DNA of 64,000 nt from Chlorobiaceae bacterium. Its GTDB lineage: Bacteria > Bacteroidota > Chlorobiia > Chlorobiales > Chlorobiaceae. Positions 1 to 8,414 of the stretch are shown in pieces (the stretch's first letter is position 1; each line of letters begins with the position of its first letter). The position numbers and the translations under genes are program-made. The DNA is taken from the NCBI GenBank assembly GCA_013335115.1, contig JAAXWQ010000007.1, positions 1 to 64,000 on the forward strand, written 5' to 3'. The notes under the pieces are model-generated. The model was not told where the DNA came from and did no database searches. It saw only the letters and a program-made list of their open reading frames with translations.

Positions 1-128
1 GAAAAGAGGCGAAAAACATGTAACTTTCTCACAGCAAATCCGCCGGAGGAAGGTGGCACAGTTTCGAGCAGAATCAGTGGCACACTTTACTGCAGAATGG
101 GTGGTACACATTCGCCAGAATACTCACA
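1..128. mobile_element. Terminus of an IS21-family-like insertion sequence
   Basis: Three direct repeats start at 53, 77 and 101 with an exact 24-base period. Each opens GTGG(C/T)ACA and carries CAGAAT near its end. The last one runs into TACTCACA, so on the complement the element would begin TGTGAGTATTCTGG at about 128. Multiple terminal repeats of this kind, with TG...CA ends, are typical of IS21-family elements, where they are thought to bind the transposase. The transposase genes would lie to the left of the window and are not visible. The family call is inference from the repeat pattern. Confidence 0.6.
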
Positions 129-311
129 TTACAACAAAATAGGCCGGAAACTCTAGTTTTAAGGTGACCGATTAAGGGGCTATACGCACGCCGGAACCTA
201 CAAGTTGAACCAGCTGTCCTGTTTTCAAGGTGTATGTCAATCAACACCCTGCCCAACATCGTGCAGCAGCCTGGCGGTTTCGTTGATGAGCAAAAGCCCC
301 CGACCGCAACT

Positions 312-711
312 TCAGCCAGCAGGCCCATCAAGGAGCGTCTTGACTGAGGCGCTAAGGGTTCGAAGAGAAAACGGCTTTGGCAGAAAGTTGACGTCCCGAG
401 CCCCGGCCGAAGATTCCTTATCGACATATCCGGACATAAACAGGATCTTGAGGTTCGGAATGACAAATTTAAGACGATCCGCAAGCTCAAAGCCATTCAT
501 TTCCGGCATCGACACATCGGTCACCAGCAGGTCAATGCGGTGCTGATGTTGTTGGGCAATCCGGAGTGCCTGTAGTGGTGATGTGGCAGGCAAAACATTA
601 TACCCCCCCCCCCGTATGTAAAACGCGATGCAACAGCTTAACTATTTCATGCTCATCATCGACAAGGAGAATGGTTTTTTCCTGCAATGGGCTTTGGTTG
701 ATGCCGTCCAT
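312..711 (-). pseudogene. Response-regulator receiver domain, frameshifted at a run of 11 C
   Basis: Read on the minus strand, an ATG at 711 opens a receiver domain with the acidic pocket ILLVDDE followed by HRVLHTGG. The frame then stops just after the G11 run (C at 603-613 on the plus strand). One base removed, the next frame continues in register as YNVLPATSPLQALRIA, then the phospho-acceptor region LLVTDVSMPEMNG, MSGY and the conserved lysine in LPKPFSL, ending at a TGA at 312-314. A 7- or 10-base tract would restore about 132 residues. It resembles the C-terminal receiver of the hybrid kinase at 57909-59672. It could be a dead gene, a phase-variable gene or a homopolymer sequencing error. 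An in-frame stop shortly upstream of the ATG argues against a fusion to a kinase. Confidence 0.75.
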
Positions 712-774
712 CGGAGTAGCGTCAGGTTCATTGAAATCTGGTATTCATGATTACTGCTACCCATAAGCTATTCA

Positions 775-808
775 CACGTAACGGACAAAAACTGTCCCGG
801 GTGACGTG
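775..808. repeat. Imperfect hairpin upstream of the broken receiver gene
   Basis: CACGTAAC at 775-782 pairs with GTGACGTG at 801-808 with one mismatch, and GGACA at 783-787 pairs with TGTCC at 793-797. It lies about 65 bases upstream of the receiver ATG. It could be part of its promoter region or of the neighbouring repeat. No function can be assigned. Confidence 0.35.
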
Positions 809-822
809 TTTTTTAAAAAAAA

Positions 823-895
823 GATAAGGGGACGTCCTAAATTTCCTTAAGCAAAAAATACTGAAGGAAATTAAGGACGTCCCCTTTTTCTTATC
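823..895. repeat. Long inverted repeat (REP- or MITE-like hairpin)
   Basis: The left arm, 826-848, reads AAGGGGACGTCCTAAATTTC and on. Its complement is at 864-886 with one mismatch in 23 pairs, around a 15-base loop rich in A. The outer bases GATAAGG and CTTATC also pair after a small bulge. The right flank contains the stop codon of the aminotransferase gene (TAA on the complement of 891-893), so the element sits exactly at that gene's 3' end and may serve as its terminator. GGGGACGTCC-type palindromes are often mobile REP-like repeats; that assignment is inference. Confidence 0.6.
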
Positions 896-2048
896 CGATC
901 TTTGCAGCGCCGGAGATGATGGCGGCCGAGAGCTTGTCAATCGTGGCGTCGTCCATGAGTACCGGGATGTTCAGGCAGATGCTGCTCTGCAGGAGCTCGC
1001 CGGTCTTCGGCCACAGCTCTTCGAGGTTGGCGTCACGGTAGCGGTCGTAGCCCTTGAGCAGGTGGCCCCACACGGCCGCATAGTGCCAATCGATGGCTTC
1101 TGGCAGGATCTTGGTGCCAAACCCGTGCTCCGTGAGGTGCGCCTCGAACTGCAGGGCCGTCTGGCGGTCGCGCAGCTTGAAGATGAGCGTGTCGCCCTGG
1201 GCGCCGGCCTCATCGGTGAAGGGCCTCATCATGAGGTTTGAGAGGTGGCTGATGCGATCCTTGATCTTGTACTTGTTCTCGCGGGCTTTCGACAGGATAT
1301 AGTCGATCTTGCCGAGCTGGGCGATGCCGATGGCGGAGGTCACCTCGCTGAGGCGGTAGTTCAGGCCCTTGGCGCGGCGTGGGTCCTTGCCTCGCGGCAG
1401 GCCGGGCACGTGCATGTGGCCATGGTCCGAAAACTCGGCCACGCGGTCGTAGACATCCTTGTCGTCGGTGACGATGATGCCGCCCTCGCCGACGTGCAGG
1501 GTCTTGCCTGCGTCGAACGAGAAGGAGGCAACCTTGCCGATGGTACCGAGCTTCCTGCCCTTGTAGGTTGCTCCAAGCGCCTGGGCGGCATCCTCGATGA
1601 GGATGATGCCGCGGCTATCGCAGATCGCCTTGATCTCATCCATCTTCGGCGGCGCCCACATCGGGATGGCCACGATTGCCTTCGTCTTCGGGGTGATGGC
1701 TTTTTCGACCTCTTTGGGGTCGAGGTGGTAGGTCTCGTCGATCTCGACCGGCACCGGCACGGCGCCGAGGGCCGCAGCGGCCTCGACCGGCGCGATGAAG
1801 GTCCATGCCGTGGTAATCACCTCATCGCCAGGACCGACGCCGGCGCCAGCCAGGGCGCAATGGATGGCTGCGGTGCCCGATGAGACGGCGTGGGCATATT
1901 TCACCCCCATGTAGTCGGCGAATTTCTCCTCGAATTCCCTCGACTTGTAGTTGCCGGGAGCGTAACGGTACAGGGTGGTCTTCTCCCTGCTGAACAACTC
2001 CTGGATCTCGGCCAGCTCTTCGCGGCCTATAAGTTCTGCTCCTGCCAT
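891..2048 (-). CDS. DegT/DnrJ/EryC1 aminotransferase, KdnA-like
   Basis: A 385-residue PLP-dependent sugar aminotransferase. SSGTAAIHCALAGAGVGPGD (57-76) is the usual phosphate-binding start. D153 in IEDAAQALG contacts the pyridine nitrogen and K182 in DAGKTLHVGEGG is the Schiff-base lysine. It is the last gene of a minus-strand operon, 33 bases after a KdnB-like alcohol dehydrogenase. In Shewanella that pair turns Kdo into 8-amino-Kdo: KdnB oxidises carbon 8 and KdnA transaminates it. The same role here is inferred from the pairing; another keto-sugar substrate is possible. The stop codon touches the inverted repeat at 823-895. Confidence 0.75.
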   Translation of the reverse strand: MAGAELIGREELAEIQELFSREKTTLYRYAPGNYKSREFEEKFADYMGVKYAHAVSSGTAAIHCALAGAGVGPGDEVITTAWTFIAPVEAAAALGAVPVPVEIDETYHLDPKEVEKAITPKTKAIVAIPMWAPPKMDEIKAICDSRGIILIEDAAQALGATYKGRKLGTIGKVASFSFDAGKTLHVGEGGIIVTDDKDVYDRVAEFSDHGHMHVPGLPRGKDPRRAKGLNYRLSEVTSAIGIAQLGKIDYILSKARENKYKIKDRISHLSNLMMRPFTDEAGAQGDTLIFKLRDRQTALQFEAHLTEHGFGTKILPEAIDWHYAAVWGHLLKGYDRYRDANLEELWPKTGELLQSSICLNIPVLMDDATIDKLSAAIISGAAKIG

Positions 2049-2081
2049 GGTATTTGTAAATTTGGTGGTTAGTGGTGGTGC

Positions 2082-3212
2082 TTACGTCAATGCATCGATC
2101 ACGATGTTGGCCGACGCTTCGTTGAACTCGACGGGGTTGCCGGAGAACGATCCGGAGAGGGCCATCGAGGCGTTCCTGGCGAGTTCCGCCATGTTGCCCT
2201 TGCCGTAGCCGTAGGGGGCGAGGTTCGGTATCGAGAGCTGGCAATAGAGCGAATCCATCTGGTCGAGCAGTTCGGCACTCGCCTCCCTGGCCGTGCCGCC
2301 GGAGTGCATCGGATTGAGCATGGCGTACTTCTCGTACCCCTGGTTGTAGTTGTAGCGCATGACCTCCTTAAGGAAGATCGCTCCGGCAAGGCCGTGCGGC
2401 ACCTTGTGCTTGACGCCGACGTAGTAGGCGAAGCCGTTGGTGGGGCCGTCGCCCGAGTTCATCAGGGCCGTGACGCCGCAGACGCTGCCGAGGGCAAGGT
2501 CGAGGCGCGATTCGGCCCGGTCGAGCTGCCCCTGCTGGAGGGCGTAGAAGGTGCGCTGGAAGCCTTCGATCGAAAAGATGCGGCTCATCGGGGTGTGCTT
2601 CTTCGAACCGAAACTATCGACACAGTGCACCAGGCTGTCCATGGCTGATGCGATCACGCTCTCCATCGGGGCAGTCATGGAGAGCTTCGGGTCGATGACC
2701 GACTTCTTCGGGAAGTTCTTCCTGCTGTTGATGCCGAGCTTGCGCCCTTCGGCCTCGTCGATGAAGACCGCGTTGAAGCTCACTTCGGCGCCGCTACCCA
2801 GGAGCGAGGGCACGGTGATGAGCGGGACCGGGTCCGAGACATCCTTCGGGAATCCCTTGAGCGACAGGGCCGGCACGTTGTTGGTCAGGAGCAGCGCGAC
2901 ACCCTTGCCGAGGTCCATGGTGCTGCCGCCACCGATGGCGACGAGCCCGTCCGGGGATTCGCGACGGAAGAATTCGGCGACATTCTCCAGATGGGCATAG
3001 GTCGGCTCACCACGGAACTCGTTGCAGTAAACCACGCTGTTCGAGTATCCGACGCTGATGTTGCGCAGGACGTCCTGGAAGTAGTCGCTACCGGTCAGGA
3101 CCGCATCGTAGATGATGCCCGGCTTCTTGACACCGAGGGACTGCAGGTGTTCATGGACGGTGAGCGCCTCGTTGACCCCGATGCTCAGGTCGGTGGAGAG
3201 GAAGAAGTTCAT
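2082..3212 (-). CDS. Iron-type alcohol dehydrogenase, KdnB-like (Kdo 8-oxidase)
   Basis: A 376-residue group III (iron-containing) alcohol dehydrogenase. GGGSTMDLGKG (94-104) binds NAD(P), TVPSLLGSGAEVS (133-145) is the family block, and metal ligands D192, H196 and H273 (in PHG) are visible. The position where I would expect the third ligand histidine, about 14 residues before PHG, appears to be Asn259; by-eye alignment is uncertain here. The gene starts 9 bases after the CMP-sugar synthetase and is followed by the aminotransferase. This order points to oxidation of a sugar alcohol before transamination, as in Kdo8N synthesis. Family membership is sure; the exact substrate is inferred. Confidence 0.75.
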   Translation of the reverse strand: MNFFLSTDLSIGVNEALTVHEHLQSLGVKKPGIIYDAVLTGSDYFQDVLRNISVGYSNSVVYCNEFRGEPTYAHLENVAEFFRRESPDGLVAIGGGSTMDLGKGVALLLTNNVPALSLKGFPKDVSDPVPLITVPSLLGSGAEVSFNAVFIDEAEGRKLGINSRKNFPKKSVIDPKLSMTAPMESVIASAMDSLVHCVDSFGSKKHTPMSRIFSIEGFQRTFYALQQGQLDRAESRLDLALGSVCGVTALMNSGDGPTNGFAYYVGVKHKVPHGLAGAIFLKEVMRYNYNQGYEKYAMLNPMHSGGTAREASAELLDQMDSLYCQLSIPNLAPYGYGKGNMAELARNASMALSGSFSGNPVEFNEASANIVIDALT

Positions 3213-3221
3213 GGTATGGTA

Positions 3222-3941
3222 TTATTGGTGTTGGTTGTCAGGTCGTGCGGCCGGCGCGGGCAGCCCTTTTTTCTTCAGGTAATATTCAACGAGGTCGACC
3301 TCTTCGATCGTGTCGATCTCCCAGGTCTGCCAGAACTCCATGGTGTAGGCGGTCAGCTTCTGCCCGATACGGTTGCCGTATCGCTTCAGCACCTCGGGGG
3401 TGAAGATGTAGATGGATCCGTTCTCGATGAACTGTGCCGGGCGGTCCTGGCGCATCCCGCGGTTCCGGTAATCGAAGTTCACGCTGTCCCAGGCCTCCTG
3501 GCGGCGCTCCCAGATGGTAAGGTCGTCCGCCCGGGTGACCGAGATGAGCGAATCGGCGCCTTCGTTCCTGAAGGTCTCGATCGCGCGGTCGATATCACCG
3601 GGAAGCCGGAGGGGCGAGGTCGCCTGGAGGAAGACCACCGTATCGGGAACCACTCCATGGTCACGGGCGACAGTTTCGAGGGCGTGCTGGATGGCCGCCT
3701 CGGAGGTAGCCTTGTCTCCGCTGATCCCGTCCGGCCTCTCGATGACCTCGGCGCCGTACTCCCTGGCGACCTCGGCGATCGCCGGATCGTTGGTGGTCAC
3801 GAAGACCCGGTCGACAAGGACGGCTTCAAGGGCCTGCTGCACGGTCCATGCCAGCAGCGGAATACCCGCCACGGGATGGATATTCTTGTTCACGAGCCCT
3901 TTCGAGCCTCCCCTGGCGGGTATGACGGCAATGGTCTTCAT
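3222..3941 (-). CDS. CMP-sugar synthetase (NeuA/acylneuraminate cytidylyltransferase type)
   Basis: 239 residues from the ATG at 3941; an in-frame ATG at 3953 is also possible but lacks a better ribosome site. The N-terminus reads [20 protein letters not shown], the CTP-binding signature of the NeuA family. LQATSPLR and RAQ-like [16 protein letters not shown] are family blocks. It transfers CMP to a 2-keto-3-deoxy sugar acid. KdsB enzymes, which usually activate Kdo, start differently (PARxxSTRLPGKP). So a NeuA-type enzyme is paired here with Kdn-like genes. The activated sugar could be 8-amino-Kdo or a nonulosonic acid; the sequence alone does not decide. Confidence 0.8.
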   Translation of the reverse strand: MKTIAVIPARGGSKGLVNKNIHPVAGIPLLAWTVQQALEAVLVDRVFVTTNDPAIAEVAREYGAEVIERPDGISGDKATSEAAIQHALETVARDHGVVPDTVVFLQATSPLRLPGDIDRAIETFRNEGADSLISVTRADDLTIWERRQEAWDSVNFDYRNRGMRQDRPAQFIENGSIYIFTPEVLKRYGNRIGQKLTAYTMEFWQTWEIDTIEEVDLVEYYLKKKGLPAPAARPDNQHQ

Positions 3942-3972
3942 GTCTCGGGTCATCAGCTAAGATTATGGTTCC

Positions 3973-4929
3973 TCATCCGTCGATCACCTGACGGCACACC
4001 TCGGCGATACGCTTTGCCGCCGAGCGGTTCTGGAGCGGGGTCAGCGCCTTGAGCACCTCGGGGTCGAGGCCGCAATACACCTCTTTGCCAAGGGCGGAAG
4101 CCACGAAAATGGTGGAGGAGAACTGCGCGATCAACATCTGTGAATTGGCGATCATCTCCTCGGTTTTGCCTTCGGAGAACACCAGGCTGTCGGGGGCGTA
4201 AAGCTCGACCTCCCGGGTTGCGCGCTCGACGTTCTCGTTCGGGTGGAGCTTGAAGAGCAGCTGTCGCCCGTCGGCTATTTCGAGGTACTTTTCGATGTTC
4301 CTGCGCCGGTTCTCGTAGATGAAGGTCTCGCGGTTGTCCGAAGTGCAGACCAGCACGTAGTCGCGATGGGGAAAATCGTTGACGTGGTAACGGGCGCAGT
4401 CGTCGAAGTTCGGGATGCTGGTCACCTCGATCTTGTCGGGATTCACCCCCTTGCCGATGAACACTTCACGATACCCTTCGCTGGCGACGCAGAACTTGTC
4501 GTAAACGTCCGAAAGGCCGGTTGTCGACGTACCGGCAATCCAGCGGGGCACCCAGCGGAAGTTGCGGGCAAGATGGAAAAGGATGGTTTCCGGTTCGGTC
4601 ATACCCTCCTGGACCAGGACGACCCTCTTTTTCCTGAAGTGTTTCGGGACGATCAGGTCGGTGCAGGTCACCACCAGGTCGTACGGATGCAGGATGCCCC
4701 CGACATCGATGTTCAAATCATGCGCGATAAGGTAATCCACCGCCCTGCCGGAGCGTTTTTTGCCCATGATGGTAAACTCGAGCATACCCAGGTCGCTGGC
4801 CTTGCCGAGCAGGCCGTCGCTGAAAAACGGCGTAAACCACTGGTCGTAATCACCGAGATGGCTGGCGATCTGGTGCATTTGCGTTGTCTGGTTCATCGAT
4901 CCGCAGACGAACAGGACCTTCTTGCTCAT
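3973..4929 (-). CDS. Probable glycosyltransferase-like protein (GT-B type fold)
   Basis: 318 residues, no signal peptide or membrane segment. The N-terminal MSKKVLFVCGSM strand-loop and a C-terminal half with LLFKLHPNENV (about 226-236), then SQMLIAQFSSTIFVASALGKEVY, look like the nucleotide-sugar half of capsule-type or CDP-glycerol-type transferases, in which KxHP and S-S-T motifs recur. Its ATG overlaps the stop of the upstream membrane protein (ATGA at 4926-4929), so the two are translationally coupled. Context suggests transfer of the CMP-sugar made by the next three genes. I cannot place it in a named family with confidence. Confidence 0.5.
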   Translation of the reverse strand: MSKKVLFVCGSMNQTTQMHQIASHLGDYDQWFTPFFSDGLLGKASDLGMLEFTIMGKKRSGRAVDYLIAHDLNIDVGGILHPYDLVVTCTDLIVPKHFRKKRVVLVQEGMTEPETILFHLARNFRWVPRWIAGTSTTGLSDVYDKFCVASEGYREVFIGKGVNPDKIEVTSIPNFDDCARYHVNDFPHRDYVLVCTSDNRETFIYENRRRNIEKYLEIADGRQLLFKLHPNENVERATREVELYAPDSLVFSEGKTEEMIANSQMLIAQFSSTIFVASALGKEVYCGLDPEVLKALTPLQNRSAAKRIAEVCRQVIDG

Positions 4930-5984
4930 GCGACCTCCCCGTCCGCCTTTTGGGCGTCGTCGAGCCGTATGCCTTCAAGGAACATGACGATGTAGCCGAT
5001 CGCGTACCACAGGATCTCCTTGGCCCTGCGCAGGAGCAGGAAGGCCGCAAGGTCGGCCTGGGAAACACCAAGGGCGCCGAAAAACGCGAGATACCCCAGT
5101 TCCTGGACTCCAAGCCCGGAGGGGATGAAAAAAAAGATCGCCCTGAGCATGAGCATCGCCGTATCGAAGGCAAGCACCTGCCCGAATGCGAGCTTGATGC
5201 CCAGGAGGTGCAGGATGAGGTAGCTCTCGACCGAGAGCATGAGCCAGGCGCAAATGTAAACAACCATGACCGGAACGAGGCCCGCCAGTCCGTCGGCCCT
5301 GAGGCTATGGAGCTTGCGGTCGGTCTCGGCAAACCCCTCCTCACGCTCGAGCAGCCAGGCCTTGACTTTCCGGAAAGGCACCTTCACCAGGAGCCGGTGG
5401 AGCGTCCCCACCGCCTTCCCGTTGACCATCATCAGCAGCATGGCCAGGAAAGAAATCGTAAGCAGCAACCCGACGGCAAACATGACGAAACCGAGGCCGC
5501 TGAACCCCGCGACTTTGGTCGACGCCGACTGCAGGATCGAGAAACCGGCAACGGCCCCGATGATCGTGTAGAGTCCCTGGGCAACGCCAAGCATGAGCTT
5601 GCGGACGGTGATGCTGGCAAAGCCGTCGGGAAGCGGCACACCCATGAAACGCCGGCAGAGCCAGGGCCGTAGGGGCTCACCCACGGCTACGCCCGCAGGC
5701 AGCGTCATCGAAACGGTCTCCGCCACGACCTGGATCTTGAACAGCTTCCACAGGTCCACCGGGCCGACGCTTCTGGGAAACAGCCGCCCCCAGGCAACCG
5801 TCTCAAGCAGGTGAAGGCCAAGGTATGGCAGCAGGATCAGGATCGAGGCGAACCCGATTGCATCGATCCGACGGAAGGCGCCTGCGAGGTCCATATTCGA
5901 CAGCAGGTAGCCGATTAATATGAAACCGACGGCCAAGCCTGCATAGCCAGGCAAGTTCCTGCCAGTTTTTTTTCCTGGATTCAT
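4926..5984 (-). CDS. Flippase-like integral membrane protein (UPF0104/AglD-MprF type)
   Basis: 352 residues from MNPGKKTGRN at 5984; the open frame extends upstream but the extension has no membrane-protein character. It has about eight hydrophobic segments, starting with GLAVGFILIGYLLSN. Family hallmarks are LLETVAWGRLF, the LPAGVAVGEPLRPWL loop and FIPSGLGVQELGYLAFFGAL near the C-terminus. Relatives include the MprF flippase half and archaeal AglD. As first gene of the operon it probably moves or presents a lipid-linked or envelope glycoconjugate made by the genes that follow. No biochemical role can be read from the sequence. Confidence 0.75.
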   Translation of the reverse strand: MNPGKKTGRNLPGYAGLAVGFILIGYLLSNMDLAGAFRRIDAIGFASILILLPYLGLHLLETVAWGRLFPRSVGPVDLWKLFKIQVVAETVSMTLPAGVAVGEPLRPWLCRRFMGVPLPDGFASITVRKLMLGVAQGLYTIIGAVAGFSILQSASTKVAGFSGLGFVMFAVGLLLTISFLAMLLMMVNGKAVGTLHRLLVKVPFRKVKAWLLEREEGFAETDRKLHSLRADGLAGLVPVMVVYICAWLMLSVESYLILHLLGIKLAFGQVLAFDTAMLMLRAIFFFIPSGLGVQELGYLAFFGALGVSQADLAAFLLLRRAKEILWYAIGYIVMFLEGIRLDDAQKADGEVA

Positions 5985-6467
5985 GGAGTAGGGATAAGGA
6001 GAATACCAACAATGCCGTAACAAAACATAAGCAGCAGGTTCGAAGGGAAATCGATTCAGAGAACACATCACTGCCATCGCACTCGACTGGGTGGATTGCC
6101 ACGTCACAACGGTCCGGCAGGAACGGAAGCGCCGCTGCGCCGCTGAGCCCGATCGAATATACTAAATAAAGCTCGCCCCTGAAAGCGCTCCTCCATATGG
6201 TTGCAATACGTTTCGGGCACACTCTGGAAAGCACCTGCCCGCCAAGTACCTGCCGTAACACATTCGCCATAAACTCGCCAAAAAACAGCCAGAAACGGAC
6301 AAAAGCTGTTGGAGAAAAGCGTAATGATTGTTACATAATTGTAACGGGCAGTAAACATCGAAACACTTCTTCTCCTTTCCGGACGTTAACGAGGCGCATG
6401 CCGCAGCGGATGCAGGATCCAGCCTTGCCCTGCCGGTGCATTTTCCACGACACAAACCCCTTCGCTT
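5985..6467. promoter_or_regulatory. Divergent 480-base intergenic region without a gene
   Basis: This lies between the minus-strand sugar operon and the plus-strand acyl-CoA synthetase and must hold both promoters. No reading frame in it has coding character. The central-right part (about 6240-6380) is more AT-rich and contains the palindrome listed separately at 6330-6345. I see no riboswitch or tRNA. Confidence 0.6.
6330..6345. promoter_or_regulatory. Perfect palindrome, candidate operator for the acyl-CoA synthetase gene
   Basis: GTTACA TAAT TGTAAC is a perfect 6-4-6 palindrome about 120 bases upstream of the start at 6468. Its size and AT-rich centre suit a dimeric repressor. No protein can be named for it. 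Confidence 0.35.
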
Positions 6468-8297
6468 ATGGGACTCATAAACCCGGATTTTCAGACGTTA
6501 CCGGAACTGTTCACCTCGGTATTCAGCCATTTCAGGGGACAGGGCGGCAAATCTCCCATCGCACGAAAAATCAACGGGTCATACCAGCCCATCAGTTACG
6601 ACTCCCTCGAAAAGGACTACCATCACCTGGCGGCGTTCCTCAAATCGCAGGGTATCAAGCAGAATGACCGGGTTGCCATCCTTTCAGAAAACCGTCCCGG
6701 CTGGTACCTTTCCGACATGGCGATCCTGTCGGTCGGCGCCATAGACGTGCCGCTCTACCCTTCCCTGCCTCCGAACCAGATCGAATACATCCTGAACAAC
6801 TGCGGGGCAAAAGGGATCGTCGTCTCCAACATGCTTCAGCTCGGCAAGATCATGTCCATATGGCAGAACCTTCCCGACCTGAACCTGGTGATCGTCATGA
6901 ACAGGCTCGAAGAGGCAATCGAGGACGTGATCGACCTGAACCATGCGAAAACCGCGGGGGAGCAGATCCTGACCGACAAGCCATGGATACTCGAAGGCCT
7001 CAAGACTGAACCGGACGACCTGGCGACCATCATCTACACCTCAGGCACGACCGGCCTTCCCAAAGGGGTCATGCTGACCCATCGGAACATCTGCGAGAAC
7101 GTCAAATCGTGTGCGGCGGTCATCCGCATCGACGAAACCGACACCTGCCTGTCGTTCCTCCCGCTCTCCCATGCTTACGAACGAACCGGCGGCTACTACC
7201 TGATGTTCGCCTGCGGTGCCCGTATCTACCTTGCCGAAAGCGTCGAGACCATCTCCCTCAATATCTCCGAATCCAGGCCGACCTTCATCTTCACGGTGCC
7301 GAGGCTGTTCGACCGCATGAAGACCAGCGTCCTGAAGGGTGCAACCAGCGAGGGTGGCATGAAGCAGAAGGTCTTCTTCTGGGCGGTCAGGACCGGCGAG
7401 AAGTACCACAAACAGCTGGCCGAGGGGAAAGTATCGTCGTTCATATCGATGCAACATGGCCTTGCCGACAAGCTTGTGTACAGCAAAATCATGAAAAAAT
7501 TCGGTGGGCGCCTTCGCTACTTCGTTTCCGGAGGGGCCGCACTCCCCCAGAAGACCGGAGAGTTCTTCCAGTCGATCGGCATCATGATCCTCGAGGGATT
7601 CGGACTGACCGAAACCTCTCCGGTCACCCACATCAACCGTCCCGAGAAACTCAAGTTCGGCACCGTAGGGCCGGCGGTCAAGAATGTGGAAGTCAAAATC
7701 GCCGAAGACGGGGAGATCCTGCTCAAGGGCCCCAACATCATGAAGGGATACTGGAAGGATGAAGCCGCGACGGCGGACGTGATGAAGGACGGCTGGTTCT
7801 GCAGCGGGGACATCGGCGAGATCGATGCCGACGGCTACCTGAAGATCACCGACCGGAAGAAGCACATCATTGTCACCTCAGGCGGCAAGAACATCGCCCC
7901 GCTACCGATCGAAAACCTGATCCACGAAAGCCCGTTCGTCGACCAGGCCATGATCGTCGGTGAAAAACGACCGTTCCTCATCGCCCTGATCGTCCCCGAT
8001 TTCACGAAACTGAAGGAGTTCGCCGCCGAGCACGGCATCAAGGCATCAAGCAACCGGCAACTGATCGAAAACAAGGAGGTCCTGCAGATCTACGAAAAGC
8101 TCCTGAGGAACATCTCGCGCCAGCTGGCCACGCATGAGAAGGTCAGGAAGTTCCTGCTCCTCGACGATGCGTTCTCAATCGAGAACAACCTGATGACCCC
8201 GACGCTCAAGCTGAAGCGGAAGGATATCCTCAAGAAGTTCAACCCGGAGATCGACAATGTCTACAACGCCTTGAACATGGTCTACAACACGGAGTGA
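6468..8297 (+). CDS. Long-chain acyl-CoA synthetase (AMP-forming)
   Basis: 609 residues of the ANL adenylating superfamily. The P-loop [20 protein letters not shown] lies at about 189-208, [12 protein letters not shown] is the A5-type motif, and [20 protein letters not shown] then [17 protein letters not shown] form the hinge and C-terminal lid. The extra helical block after the P-loop fits the bacterial long-chain (FadD15-like) group. It activates fatty acids with ATP and CoA. In an anaerobic phototroph this is more likely for recycling exogenous or membrane fatty acids into lipids than for beta-oxidation; that is inference. Confidence 0.9.
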   Translation: MGLINPDFQTLPELFTSVFSHFRGQGGKSPIARKINGSYQPISYDSLEKDYHHLAAFLKSQGIKQNDRVAILSENRPGWYLSDMAILSVGAIDVPLYPSLPPNQIEYILNNCGAKGIVVSNMLQLGKIMSIWQNLPDLNLVIVMNRLEEAIEDVIDLNHAKTAGEQILTDKPWILEGLKTEPDDLATIIYTSGTTGLPKGVMLTHRNICENVKSCAAVIRIDETDTCLSFLPLSHAYERTGGYYLMFACGARIYLAESVETISLNISESRPTFIFTVPRLFDRMKTSVLKGATSEGGMKQKVFFWAVRTGEKYHKQLAEGKVSSFISMQHGLADKLVYSKIMKKFGGRLRYFVSGGAALPQKTGEFFQSIGIMILEGFGLTETSPVTHINRPEKLKFGTVGPAVKNVEVKIAEDGEILLKGPNIMKGYWKDEAATADVMKDGWFCSGDIGEIDADGYLKITDRKKHIIVTSGGKNIAPLPIENLIHESPFVDQAMIVGEKRPFLIALIVPDFTKLKEFAAEHGIKASSNRQLIENKEVLQIYEKLLRNISRQLATHEKVRKFLLLDDAFSIENNLMTPTLKLKRKDILKKFNPEIDNVYNALNMVYNTE

Positions 8298-8356
8298 CCT
8301 TATCGGTTTCCCCGTAGCGTTGACTGCTGCCATGGACAAATGGAACAAACGACCAT

Positions 8357-8387
8357 AACGCCTCGACTTCTCCGGAAGCGGGGCGTT
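8357..8387. terminator. Terminator-like hairpin between convergent genes
   Basis: AACGCCTCG(A)CTTC pairs with GAAGCGGGGCGTT around the loop TCCG, 13 pairs with one bulged A and one G-T pair. It sits between the ends of the acyl-CoA synthetase (8297) and the glycosylase (8415). The following tract is only weakly T-rich. Confidence 0.5.
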
Positions 8388-8414
8388 TGACGTTTCATGC
8401 TTTCCCTTGCAATC

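Noticed and set aside
74-546. Overlapping open frames on both strands
   Set aside because: They cross the IS terminus and run over the receiver remnant out of frame, with no motifs.
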